From contig JBOEGG010000005.1 in assembly GCA_050633285.1 (NCBI GenBank), positions 1 to 64,000 on the forward strand: DNA of 64,000 nucleotides, read 5' to 3'. This document shows, piece after piece, positions 43,640-51,559 of the stretch. Below the pieces are notes generated by a model, which saw only the letters and a program-made list of their open reading frames with translations, did not search any database and had not been told where the DNA came from. Position numbers and translations under genes: made by a program. This DNA comes from UBA1672 sp050633285. GTDB lineage: Bacteria; Pseudomonadota; Alphaproteobacteria; Micavibrionales; Micavibrionaceae. Position 1 is the first letter of the stretch. Each line of letters begins with the position of its first letter.

Positions 43640-43954
43640 ATGAAAAAGATAATTGCTTTAACTACATTGGTGGTGGCTGCGGCTTCTGTTTCTTCTTACG
43701 CAGTTGCGGAAGGAAAAGGGCACGATAAACATAAAGGGCATAAACTTGAAAAGATGTTTGAAAAAGGAGATTTGGATGGTAATGGCACTATTTCAAAGGC
43801 AGAGTTTATGAAGCAGGCTGAGGCTCGTTTTGCTAAAATGGATGCAGATGGTAATGGTGAGATAACCAAAGAAGAAGCAAAGCAAGCGCGTGCTAAAATG
43901 AAAGAAAAATGGAAAGAGATGCGTGGAAAGCACAAAAATGAGCATAATGATTAA
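43640..43954 (+). CDS. EF-hand protein, secreted
   Basis: 104 residues from the ATG at 43640, preceded by AAAGGAC; a signal peptide ends near AVAEG. Two EF-hand loops are complete: DLDGNGTISKAE (residues 44-55) and DADGNGEITKEE (68-79). The protein is also rich in His and Lys at both ends (GKGHDKHKGHK, KHKNEHND). It probably binds Ca2+ or a transition metal in the periplasm. It directly precedes a sigma/anti-sigma/CnrX-like operon on the same strand. Confidence 0.88.
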   Translation: MKKIIALTTLVVAAASVSSYAVAEGKGHDKHKGHKLEKMFEKGDLDGNGTISKAEFMKQAEARFAKMDADGNGEITKEEAKQARAKMKEKWKEMRGKHKNEHND

Positions 43955-43981
43955 TCGTTAAGCTGAGACGTGGGTACTTTT

Positions 43982-44584
43982 ATGGTGCAAAAAACTGATG
44001 AAAATCAGGAAACGGATGAAGACCTTATGATGCGCGTGCAAAACGGTGATCATGAGGCCTTCTCTGCGATTGTCTCACGGCATACAAAGCTATTCTACAC
44101 GGCGGCATATAGGATGTGCTCACATCAGGATATGGCGGAAGACATTGTGCAGGATGCTTTTTTGAAGCTATGGCAAAGACCGGAAATTTGGGATGGCACA
44201 CGAGGTGCCAAATTTACCACGTGGTTTTATCGGGTTGTTACTAATCAGGCGATTGACCAGATGCGCAAAATTAAACCGATGGCTGGCAGTGAGGTTCTTG
44301 ATTATTTAGGAAGTGCCGAGCAGCAGCAAGAGCAGCTGGAGCAGCAGCAGCAGGATGTGGTCCTCGAGCGTGCAATACAGACACTATCAGAGAGACAGAA
44401 GGTGGCGTTGAACTTATGTTTTTATGAGGGATTAAGTAATAAGGATGCCGCAGATATTTTGGGCGTTGGTGTTAAGGCGCTAGAATCCCTTTTGATGCGT
44501 GCTAAGGCCGCTATTCGACGTGATTTAACGGGGCAAGGTTTACTGAAACATAATGAAAAGGAGGTAGTGAGTTATGGTTCATAA
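43982..44584 (+). CDS. ECF-type RNA polymerase sigma factor
   Basis: 200 residues from the ATG at 43982; GTG 43970 is another possible start. Region 2 is clear (HEAFSAIVSRHTKLFYTAAY, MAEDIVQDAFLKLWQ, FTTWFYRVVTNQAID), as is region 4 (TLSERQKVALNLCFYEGL, then SNKDAADILGVGVKALESLL). The linker is a Gln/Glu-rich stretch with EQQQEQLEQQQQ. It is followed by an overlapping anti-sigma-like gene and a CnrX-like sensor gene, so it probably responds to metal or envelope stress. Confidence 0.95.
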   Translation: MVQKTDENQETDEDLMMRVQNGDHEAFSAIVSRHTKLFYTAAYRMCSHQDMAEDIVQDAFLKLWQRPEIWDGTRGAKFTTWFYRVVTNQAIDQMRKIKPMAGSEVLDYLGSAEQQQEQLEQQQQDVVLERAIQTLSERQKVALNLCFYEGLSNKDAADILGVGVKALESLLMRAKAAIRRDLTGQGLLKHNEKEVVSYGS

Positions 44585-44900
44585 TGATGAATTAGACCGT
44601 CTTTTAGCAGATCGTCATGTGCCTGAAATGCGCAGTAATTTAGAGCACCGTATTCTTCAAGCGTCGTTGCAAGGGGCGGTGGCCGGTGTTTGTGAGAGGG
44701 AGCGCAAAAAGCGCAGTGTATTAAAGACTTTCTTTGATTTTTGTTTGGTGCCACGCCCTGCTTTTGCGATGGTTGTTGTCCTTTTCTTGGGGGTGGCTAT
44801 GGGGGGTGTTTATGTACCTGAGAGTACCGATGGTATTGATGTGGATGCATTTTTTTTAACGGCAGCTAATATAGCGGATATGGAGAGTTTATATGAGTAG
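44574..44900 (+). CDS. Probable anti-sigma factor, membrane protein
   Basis: 108 residues; ATG overlaps the sigma gene by 11 bases and has AAGGAGG upstream. The N-terminal half is cytoplasmic (DELDRLLADRHVPEMRSNLE), followed by one membrane segment (PAFAMVVVLFLGVAMGG) and a short outer tail. This is the layout of short anti-sigma factors such as CnrY. Sequence identity to known anti-sigma families is not obvious, so the role is inferred from topology and place in the operon. Confidence 0.75.
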   Translation: MVHNDELDRLLADRHVPEMRSNLEHRILQASLQGAVAGVCERERKKRSVLKTFFDFCLVPRPAFAMVVVLFLGVAMGGVYVPESTDGIDVDAFFLTAANIADMESLYE

Positions 44901-45411
44901 GGCAATTAAAGTCATATTTACGGTTTCGATTCTGGGGAATTTATTTTTACTTGGTATTGTGGGGGGGCATATATATAGAACTGCAACGCCAAGAGTTGAG
45001 GCGTGGAAGGATTTTCGTAAGGATTTGTCACCTGATACACGCGACTTAATGCGTCAGAAGTTTAAAGGTGGTCGTAAGGATGTCGTTGGTATTGTTCGTG
45101 ATGTGCGCCAGAAGAGGAAAGCGCTAGAGGATGTGTTTACAGCGGAGAAGTTTGATCCGCAGGAATATGATCGGATTGCGCAGGAGTTATCGTCTCTTGG
45201 GCAGAAAATTGCGCAGCAAAAGCTTCGGATATTTAAAGAGCTTGCAATGGAGTTACCGCAAGAAGAGCGTATTAAGATATCAAAGAAGTTGGCGTCCGTA
45301 ATTGTTGGTCGCCATGGTGGAAAGCATGGGTATAAGAAAGAGCATACTCATTTCAAAAAACAGTATGAGCAAGCGCCCGAGAAAGCAGGAAACCATAATG
45401 TTTTTGAGTAA
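44893..45411 (+). CDS. Periplasmic metal sensor, CnrX/Spy-like
   Basis: 172 residues, overlapping the previous gene by eight bases. An N-terminal membrane anchor (VSILGNLFLLGIVGGHI) is followed by a helical hairpin rich in charged residues (LSPDTRDLMRQKF; VRDVRQKRKALEDVF; FDPQEYDRIAQELSSLGQKI). That pattern fits the heavy-metal-resistance/CnrX and Spy groups. The tail is His-rich (GRHGGKHGYKKEHTH). It probably senses a metal or misfolding and controls the anti-sigma and sigma encoded upstream. Confidence 0.8.
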   Translation: MSRAIKVIFTVSILGNLFLLGIVGGHIYRTATPRVEAWKDFRKDLSPDTRDLMRQKFKGGRKDVVGIVRDVRQKRKALEDVFTAEKFDPQEYDRIAQELSSLGQKIAQQKLRIFKELAMELPQEERIKISKKLASVIVGRHGGKHGYKKEHTHFKKQYEQAPEKAGNHNVFE

Positions 45412-45498
45412 GTGTCATTTGTAAAATGGCTAAAATTGGTTATTTTGTGTCTGGGTGTATTGTAATTGTAATTTCTGTAAGTTATTGATTTTTCATAG

Positions 45499-46152
45499 TT
45501 ATGTGTTGTACGTCTTTGGTGAGTTTTCTTCCCATTGTGCGTGCTTTGTCATGATGTGCGTGAAGTGTTCACTTGTAAGGTGTTCTTCAAGCCATTTCTG
45601 AAGGTTGGGGTAGGGGCTTGTGTAAAACCAGTCACGATCTACATGTGCGAATTGTCTGATGAATGGAAATATCGCGATATCGGCGAGTGTTTGTTTTGAG
45701 CCTGAGAGTGCGCCGTTATTTGCGATGCGTAGTTCCAGATCTTTTAGAATGTTTAGGGTGGTGTCTCTTGCTTGCTCTCCGACTATTTCTTCACCTGGGT
45801 AGCGTTGTGGATATTTATAACGGTCTAGTGCGTGCTTAAATTTTGTGTCGTTACGTTCAATTAAGAAGTATAGGTCGCTCCGTAAATTTGGTGCGCTGAG
45901 CCATGTGTCGGGGTCGTGTTGCGATAGTGCCCATAGCATTATATCAAGGCTCTCATCTATCACTTGTCCGTTCGGGAGCAGGAGGACGGGGATCGTTCCT
46001 TTTGGGGATATTTCGAGCATATGTTGCGGTTTGTCACGCAGGACTATTTCGCGGTTCTCGCATTTTATTTGTGCATAATAAAGTGCCATACGTGCGCGCA
46101 TGGCGTAGGGGCATCGGCGAAATGTATATAAAATTGGGCGTACGTTATTCAT
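45499..46152 (-). CDS. Glutathione S-transferase family protein
   Basis: 217 residues. The N-terminal thioredoxin fold has a CPYAMRARMAL motif, with Cys at the usual active position, and the PVLLLPNG cis-Pro and DESLDIMLW glutathione-binding elements. The C-terminal half is all-helical with ADIAIFPFIRQFAHVD. It resembles the Grx2/YfcF-like branch. The substrate is unknown. It is on the minus strand, convergent with the sigma operon. Confidence 0.9.
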   Translation of the reverse strand: MNNVRPILYTFRRCPYAMRARMALYYAQIKCENREIVLRDKPQHMLEISPKGTIPVLLLPNGQVIDESLDIMLWALSQHDPDTWLSAPNLRSDLYFLIERNDTKFKHALDRYKYPQRYPGEEIVGEQARDTTLNILKDLELRIANNGALSGSKQTLADIAIFPFIRQFAHVDRDWFYTSPYPNLQKWLEEHLTSEHFTHIMTKHAQWEENSPKTYNT

Positions 46153-46204
46153 AATTTTTATTGTTTTTCAATGTGTTGTGTTTATTTTCTGAGTTTGTCC
46201 AATT

Positions 46205-46507
46205 TTAGCCGTTTTGTAATTGTGCGGTATCACGAAATTCAAAGGATTCAAGGTTTTTATTGTGCCCTTCACAGATATCTATGCTCTCTACGTTTGCTAA
46301 TTTGGGGCCTTTGTTACATGCGGTGAGGAAGTGAGATACTGATTCTTCAGAACCGGAGACAAGAGCCTCTACACTTCCGTCCAGACGGTTGCGCACCCAA
46401 CCGGTTAAGTTTAGGGCAAGGGCAACTTCAACGCTCCATGCGCGGTAAGATACGCCTTGTACGCGCCCGTATATGCGTAAGTGTTTGGTTATTGTGACAT
46501 TGCTCAT
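46205..46507 (-). CDS. acyP: Acylphosphatase
   Basis: Hydrolyses acyl phosphates. 100 residues, usual size. The signature is intact: IYGRVQGVSYRAW with the phosphate-binding Arg, and GWVRNRLDGSVEALVSG with the catalytic Asn. It lies 15 bases from the sigma-like gene upstream on the same strand and may be co-transcribed with it. Confidence 0.93.
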   Translation of the reverse strand: MSNVTITKHLRIYGRVQGVSYRAWSVEVALALNLTGWVRNRLDGSVEALVSGSEESVSHFLTACNKGPKLANVESIDICEGHNKNLESFEFRDTAQLQNG

Positions 46508-46522
46508 ATTGTATTTGCCATG

Positions 46523-47113
46523 TTAATCGTGTGTGTAGTTATCGAAATGTAAGTCTTTCAATACATTGTTTTCTAGCAACTTTTGCCTGACATTGTCAGA
46601 AAGGCATGTTTCATCGAGGTCGCGCATGAAATCTAGTACTTCGTTAATTTCATTTTCTTTCATGGATGCCAGAACTTTACTAAGTTCACGTTGAATGTCG
46701 AAGAGATGCATTGTTTCGCCGATTGTTCTGCCAGATGTGTTTGGCGTGGTGCCTTCTATAATCTGTCGGCTAGTCATGAACAATTGGTTTTCTGCGCTTT
46801 CTAACTGTTCTTGCATATGGCTGAATAACCAGAATCGGATGTCTTGGTCTGGCAGAAACTGATCTGCTTGCTCGTACGCGCTTATAAAGGCGTGGTGAGT
46901 GAGATCTTGCGCATCTTTTGGTTCATCATGGAATATATGCGCGTATTCTAAATAATCTTCCAGATTATTGCGGTATTCATCAAATATTTTTATACGGTTA
47001 TCTGTATTGGTTTGGTTGAAGCCGCGCGTGATTATGCCATCTGTTTTAATATCGTCCATTAAGGTTTGGATATCAAATTGCGCAGGTGTGTGTGTATGAT
47101 GTTTTTTCTTCAT
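46523..47113 (-). CDS. Small protein resembling sigma region 2
   Basis: 196 residues, soluble, acidic. Residues about 50-105 look like region 2 of an ECF sigma: a helix, then DAQDLTHHAFISAYEQ (67-82), then FLPDQDIRFWLFSHMQEQ (86-103), matching the region 2.2/2.3 order including the WL-type tryptophan. No clear region 4 helix-turn-helix follows; the C-terminus is a different helical domain (LSKVLASMKENEINEVLDFM). It may be a degenerate sigma-like decoy or adaptor, or an orphan protein with chance resemblance. Confidence 0.65.
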   Translation of the reverse strand: MKKKHHTHTPAQFDIQTLMDDIKTDGIITRGFNQTNTDNRIKIFDEYRNNLEDYLEYAHIFHDEPKDAQDLTHHAFISAYEQADQFLPDQDIRFWLFSHMQEQLESAENQLFMTSRQIIEGTTPNTSGRTIGETMHLFDIQRELSKVLASMKENEINEVLDFMRDLDETCLSDNVRQKLLENNVLKDLHFDNYTHD

Positions 47114-47156
47114 ACAAGTTTATAGCGTTTTGTGCGTATTTTGACAAATTGTCTTG

Positions 47157-48074
47157 TTATTTGCTGTCTGCGTAGCGCGTGTTGTAGTGTGTTTGGCGTT
47201 CGCGTAGTGCTTTTGCACGCTCTGGCGTTAATGTATCGTTGCAATGATGGCAGGAGACACCTTTTTCGTATTCTGTGCGTTCTATATCTTCGGCACTTAG
47301 AGGTTCACGGCAGGCGTGGCAAACACTCCAATCACCTTCTTCTAGTCCGTGACCAACGGAAACACGTTGATCAAAGACGAAGCAATCGCCTTTCCATGTG
47401 CTTTCATCTGCAGGGATGGTTTCTAAATATTCTAAAATACCGCCTTTTAGGTGGTAAACATTTTCGAACCCTTGTGCGAGCATATATGCGCTGGCTTTTT
47501 CACAGCGGATACCACCTGTGCAGAACATGGCTACTTTTTTATCTTTTTCAGGATTGAGGTTTTTTTCTACCCATTCCGGAAATTCGGTGAAAATTTTAAT
47601 ATCCGGATCAACGGCACCTTCGAAAATACCGACTTTTGTTTCGTAATCATTACGTGTATCGACCAGAATAACATCAGGGTCGTTGATCAGGTCATTCCAG
47701 TCTTGCGGTGCGACATATTCACCAACACGTTCGTGTGGGTTTGCTTCGGGCTTACGCAATGTGATGAGTTCTTTTTTCGGACGTACTTTAAAACGGTTGA
47801 AAGGTTGTTCCGATGCGTGAGAGTATTTGAATTCACACGCGCTCTCCGCAGTTAGAATTCCGAGGTTTTCCTGTAAAAAGTTAACCATTTTATCCATGTC
47901 ATCTGGGTGGGCGGCAATCGTGCCGTTTATGCCCTCAGGTGCAAGTAAAAGTGTGCCGCAAATGCTTGGTACATTTTTTTCGGTGAATGCATAGATCTCC
48001 GCGCGAAGGGCATGGACATCTTCGATTGGTACAAAGCGGTACATGGCCGCGACTTTAAATGGATAATTGCTCAT
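47157..48074 (-). CDS. trhO: tRNA uridine(34) hydroxylase TrhO (rhodanese-like)
   Basis: Oxygen-dependent hydroxylation of U34, giving ho5U in some tRNAs. 305 residues. The family has an acylphosphatase-like N-terminal part (ICGTLLLAPEGINGTIA), then a rhodanese domain with the active Cys in MFCTGGIRCEKAS, and a C-terminal Cys-rich tail (CHACREP; SCHHCND). It fits YceA/TrhO well. A promoter gap separates it from the next orphan gene. Confidence 0.94.
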   Translation of the reverse strand: MSNYPFKVAAMYRFVPIEDVHALRAEIYAFTEKNVPSICGTLLLAPEGINGTIAAHPDDMDKMVNFLQENLGILTAESACEFKYSHASEQPFNRFKVRPKKELITLRKPEANPHERVGEYVAPQDWNDLINDPDVILVDTRNDYETKVGIFEGAVDPDIKIFTEFPEWVEKNLNPEKDKKVAMFCTGGIRCEKASAYMLAQGFENVYHLKGGILEYLETIPADESTWKGDCFVFDQRVSVGHGLEEGDWSVCHACREPLSAEDIERTEYEKGVSCHHCNDTLTPERAKALRERQTHYNTRYADSK

Positions 48075-48130
48075 AATCGGACTTATAATAGAAAAGTTTT
48101 AAAAATGCAATTGGATTTGAGGCAATGATA

Positions 48131-49000
48131 TTATTGAAGGTCGAATACATTGTCATCATTATCTTTGCCATATGTTCCGTTAAAGAGTTGTTCTTCCTCT
48201 TCCGGTGATAGGAGGGGCGGCGTGTCCTCTATATCTGTCAGGTCATATTCGACGGTATCGTAGTCAAATTGATTGTTAGAGTCTCTTGCTTGTTTTCTGG
48301 CTTTATCGTGCCAAGATGTTGTTGTGCGTAGGGATGTCTCTATATGTGCATCCGGAATATCGGCCATAACGTTTGTTATATATTCATTGAGCGCAGGGTT
48401 TTGTTGTATGCGTGGGTTTTCAAGAAGGGTGCGCCTGTCTTCTATACATTGTTTAAATGCTGCGACAGCTTCCGTGCTGTTTCCGGCGGAACCGTGCGCT
48501 ATTGCTGCGCCCAAAGTTGCGGTGAAGCTTTCTATTTCGTGTTGTATGCCTGTTTTTAATGTTTCTTGTGTATTTTCCAAATATTCCCAAAATTGTGCAT
48601 GTATTTTGTTAAAGTCTTTTGGGATATCAGGCAGGATAATGACGGGTTCGCGCTCGCTATATGAATCGACATGTTTACGCCATGTTGCTTTTAGTGAGCT
48701 TTGGGCATCGCCATCATTAACGATGACATCGTTTAAGTAACGAGATAGTTCTTCGTTTGATTGTACAAGTGGATTTTGCAGAAGTTTTTCACGTTGTTCA
48801 ATCAATGTGTCGTAATGTTCTTGCGCTTGTGCGTGATCGTGTGGTGCTTTTTGTGTACTGACCAGTGCGTCTCTCAATGTTTTGGAGAATTGTGTTGTTG
48901 CGGTTACGACCGGAGTGGGGAGTTTTGTTGTTTTTGGGTCGATGAATGCTAAAAACTGTTCATGTAGATTTCTGAAACTGCCTTCTTTTTTATTGCTCAT
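48131..49000 (-). CDS. Hypothetical protein with two internal repeats
   Basis: 289 residues, soluble, helical. The protein is built of two similar units of about 100-110 residues: the first contains LIEQREKLLQNPLVQSNEEL and the second CIEDRRTLLENPRIQQNPAL; each opens with H(E/A)QF and contains a later YLNDVIVND or YITNVMADI. A short acidic tail follows (DIEDTPPLLSPEEEEQL). No family is recognised. It lies alone between trhO and oxyR on the minus strand. The duplication shows real coding selection. Confidence 0.75.
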   Translation of the reverse strand: MSNKKEGSFRNLHEQFLAFIDPKTTKLPTPVVTATTQFSKTLRDALVSTQKAPHDHAQAQEHYDTLIEQREKLLQNPLVQSNEELSRYLNDVIVNDGDAQSSLKATWRKHVDSYSEREPVIILPDIPKDFNKIHAQFWEYLENTQETLKTGIQHEIESFTATLGAAIAHGSAGNSTEAVAAFKQCIEDRRTLLENPRIQQNPALNEYITNVMADIPDAHIETSLRTTTSWHDKARKQARDSNNQFDYDTVEYDLTDIEDTPPLLSPEEEEQLFNGTYGKDNDDNVFDLQ

Positions 49001-49107
49001 TTTTCAACTCCACCTTACGAATATTTTTGTTTGTTCTTTTGGAACACGTATCTGGTCGTCCAAATATTATATCATTATGCTCTCATGTCTTACAAAATAT
49101 CTTATGG

Positions 49108-49995
49108 TTATGCAAGAAAGTCCCGTAATGCGCCAAGTAATTCGAGTAAATCCCGTTTTTGTGGATGGTTATTATCCCATGCGATGCCGATTTGACGTTT
49201 GGGTTGTGGATTTTTAAATGGGATTAGGGCGATTGTATCAGGCATTGGAGCATATTTTACCACCATTTCGGGGAGTAGGGTTATACCATATCCATGCCCG
49301 ACCATCTGTATTAACGTTGCGAGGCTTGTTGCACTGAATGTTTTTCGTTGCGAGGGAAGCTGTAATTTACAGGCGCTTAAGGCATGTTCTCGTAGGCAAT
49401 GGCCATCTTCGAGGAGGAGAAGCTCTTCGGGTTTGATATCTTTTATGGATATTCCTTTTGGCAAATCTTTATGTTTTGGTGCAGCCATGTAAAAGGGTTC
49501 TTCGAATAAATCATGTGTTTCCAACCCTTCTGTATCATATGGAAAAGCAATAAGTGCGGCATCAATTTGGCGTTTATGGAGTTGTTCAACGAGGCGGGCG
49601 CTTAAATCCTCATAAAGTTGAAGTTCGAGTGCAGGGAACTCATCTTGTAGGTAGGGGAGGATGTTGGGTAAAAAATAAGGGGCGATTGTTGGAATAACGC
49701 CGAGGCGCAGTGTGCCGCTTAAAGGGGTTTGCATTTGGTTTGCACGGGCAATGACAGTGTCTACATCGCCTAAAATTTTACGTGCTTTATCGGCAATGTC
49801 ACTTCCTAATGCGGTTAGAGTTATTGTCCGTCCGGCGCGGTTTACCAATTGCTGCGCCAGAATATCTTCTAAATCTTTGATGCCTGCGCTTAAGGTGGAT
49901 TGAGTGACGTTGCAATATGTTGCCGCTTTGCTAAAAGATTTCTCGTTATCTAGGGATATTAGATATTCTAGCTGTCTTAATGTTGGGCGTATCAT
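49108..49995 (-). CDS. oxyR: Hydrogen-peroxide sensor OxyR (LysR family)
   Basis: 295 residues. An N-terminal LysR HTH (LRQLEYLISLDNEKSFSKAA, then TQSTLSAGIKDLE) and a ligand domain. The redox cysteines Cys200 and Cys209 (EDGHCLREHALSACKL) are spaced as in E. coli OxyR (199/208). On oxidation they form a disulfide and the protein activates antioxidant genes. It is divergent from ahpC, so it probably controls ahpC and ahpD from the shared 165-bp region. Confidence 0.96.
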   Translation of the reverse strand: MIRPTLRQLEYLISLDNEKSFSKAATYCNVTQSTLSAGIKDLEDILAQQLVNRAGRTITLTALGSDIADKARKILGDVDTVIARANQMQTPLSGTLRLGVIPTIAPYFLPNILPYLQDEFPALELQLYEDLSARLVEQLHKRQIDAALIAFPYDTEGLETHDLFEEPFYMAAPKHKDLPKGISIKDIKPEELLLLEDGHCLREHALSACKLQLPSQRKTFSATSLATLIQMVGHGYGITLLPEMVVKYAPMPDTIALIPFKNPQPKRQIGIAWDNNHPQKRDLLELLGALRDFLA

Positions 49996-50016
49996 TCTTT
50001 ATTCCTTTGCACTCTT

Positions 50017-50065
50017 ATATCGATATTATCGTAAATTTATTATTTTTTAAATCGATTTTTTCGAT
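50017..50065. promoter_or_regulatory. Two palindromes in the oxyR/ahpC promoter region
   Basis: ATATCGATAT (50017-50026) and ATCGATTTTTTCGAT (50051-50065, arms ATCGA/TCGAT) lie about 36 bp apart, centre to centre, in the divergent spacer. They are candidate OxyR binding sites by position. They do not match the enteric ATAG-N7-CTAT pattern exactly. Confidence 0.5.
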
Positions 50066-50160
50066 ATATAAAAGTGGAATAAATTGTTGGATTTGATTTT
50101 AGAATCCGTGCACTGTCTGTCTCAACGAAACACATTAATTTTATAAATATGGAGACTATA

Positions 50161-50742
50161 ATGCTTGGTATAGGTGAACAAATTCCGGAATTCGAAATCA
50201 CAGGTGTGAAACCAGGTTTTAATACACATGAGGAAAACGGCGAAAGTGCGTTTGAAACAATTACAGAGCAAAGCTTTGAAGGTAAGTGGAAAGTTATCTT
50301 TTTCTATCCGAAAGATTTTACATTTATTTGCCCGACAGAGATTGTTGAATTTGCGAAGTTGAACGAAGAATTTGCAGACCGTGATACTGTTGTTCTTGGT
50401 GGTTCTACAGATAATGAGTTCTGTAAGCTTGCATGGCGTCGTGAACATTCTGATCTTAATAAGCTTGATCAGTGGTCATTTGCAGATACAAACGGTTCAT
50501 TGATTGATGGTCTTGGCGTACGTGAAGAAAATGCAGGTGTTGCATTGCGTGCGACATATATCATTGATCCACATGGTGTTATCCAACATGTTGCTGTTAA
50601 CGGACTTAACGTTGGTCGTAACCCAAAGGAAACATTACGTATTTTGGACGCTCTTCAATCTGATGAATTGTGCCCATGTAATCGTGCTCTTGGTGGTGAT
50701 ACAATTGATGTATCAGCAGAAGCACAGAAGATTGCTGCATAA
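50161..50742 (+). CDS. ahpC: Alkyl hydroperoxide reductase AhpC
   Basis: Peroxiredoxin that removes peroxides. 193 residues from the ATG at 50161; GGAG lies six bases before it, so the upstream ATG at 50149 is not the start. Peroxidatic Cys57 is in KDFTFICPTEI; the C-terminal resolving cysteines are Cys171 and Cys173 (ELCPCNRALGG). An extra Cys88 is in DNEFCKLAW, as in AhpC proteins that work with AhpD. ahpD follows after an attenuator-like hairpin. Confidence 0.96.
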   Translation: MLGIGEQIPEFEITGVKPGFNTHEENGESAFETITEQSFEGKWKVIFFYPKDFTFICPTEIVEFAKLNEEFADRDTVVLGGSTDNEFCKLAWRREHSDLNKLDQWSFADTNGSLIDGLGVREENAGVALRATYIIDPHGVIQHVAVNGLNVGRNPKETLRILDALQSDELCPCNRALGGDTIDVSAEAQKIAA

Positions 50743-50798
50743 TCTAGGGGCTTGTAAGAGACTCTATCTGATTATCTAAATCTATAACATTTAATTAT

Positions 50799-50831
50799 CC
50801 GGCCTTTGCGCGTGTTGGAGGCCGGATTTTT
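50799..50831 (+). terminator. Hairpin between ahpC and ahpD
   Basis: Arms CCGGCCT and AGGCCGG with a 13-base loop, followed by ATTTTTG. It could end ahpC transcripts, or reduce ahpD expression relative to ahpC. Confidence 0.75.
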
Positions 50832-50884
50832 GCGCTCTAAATTATGGTTTAAAAATTACAGTTAAGCAGGAAAGGTAACTGAAT

Positions 50885-51436
50885 ATGTCTATATCAAATC
50901 TAAAATCACAAATCCCTGATTATGCGAAGGATATTAAACTCAATCTCTCATCCTTGGCATCGGATGAAACGTTAAGCCCTCAACAGCATTGGGGAACATT
51001 CGTGGCTTCTGCGCTTGCTACGGGTAATGCAGTGGTTATTGCGGCGGTACAAGAGGAAGCCTCCACGCATTTGTCAGCAGAGGCGCAAAATGGCGCCAAG
51101 GCGGCGGCGGCGATTATGGCAATGAATAATGTGTATTACCGTTTTGTCCATCTGGCGAAGAATAAAGAATATGCGACGATGCCGGCGAAGCTGCGTATGA
51201 ATGTCATCGGTAATCCGGGTGTTGATAAGGCGGATTTTGAGCTTTGGTCGTTGGCGGTATCGGCGATTAATGGCTGTGGTATGTGTATTGATGCGCATGA
51301 GGCCGAATTGAAGAAGGTAGGTTTGTCTTCATCTGAAATTCAGGCGGCTGTGCGTATTGCATCTACTGTGCATGCTGTGGCGGCTGTTTTAGATGGTGAG
51401 ACGGCATTGAGTAATGATGTAGCGCAGGCAGCATAA
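50885..51436 (+). CDS. ahpD: Alkyl hydroperoxidase AhpD
   Basis: Disulfide reductase that recycles AhpC. 183 residues. The active motif is CGMC with His (NGCGMCIDAHEAEL; Cys131, Cys134, His138), the AhpD/carboxymuconolactone-decarboxylase signature. It lies 142 bp downstream of ahpC on the same strand, with a hairpin between. Under OxyR the two form a peroxide-defence module that needs no AhpF. Confidence 0.95.
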   Translation: MSISNLKSQIPDYAKDIKLNLSSLASDETLSPQQHWGTFVASALATGNAVVIAAVQEEASTHLSAEAQNGAKAAAAIMAMNNVYYRFVHLAKNKEYATMPAKLRMNVIGNPGVDKADFELWSLAVSAINGCGMCIDAHEAELKKVGLSSSEIQAAVRIASTVHAVAAVLDGETALSNDVAQAA

Positions 51437-51461
51437 GAATAATTATATTTCCCCCGACGAG

Positions 51462-51498
51462 ATACACGGTAAGGCTTTATGCTTTGCCGTGTATTTTT
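51462..51498 (+). terminator. Rho-independent terminator
   Basis: Arms ATACACGG and CCGTGTAT, extended inward by partial pairing around GCTTTATGC, followed by TTTTTCT. It ends ahpD. Confidence 0.85.
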
Positions 51499-51559
51499 CT
51501 ATAAGGTTCGCGTGCTCCTATGATAATATGTTCTACACATTATTTTATAGGGTTTTATT

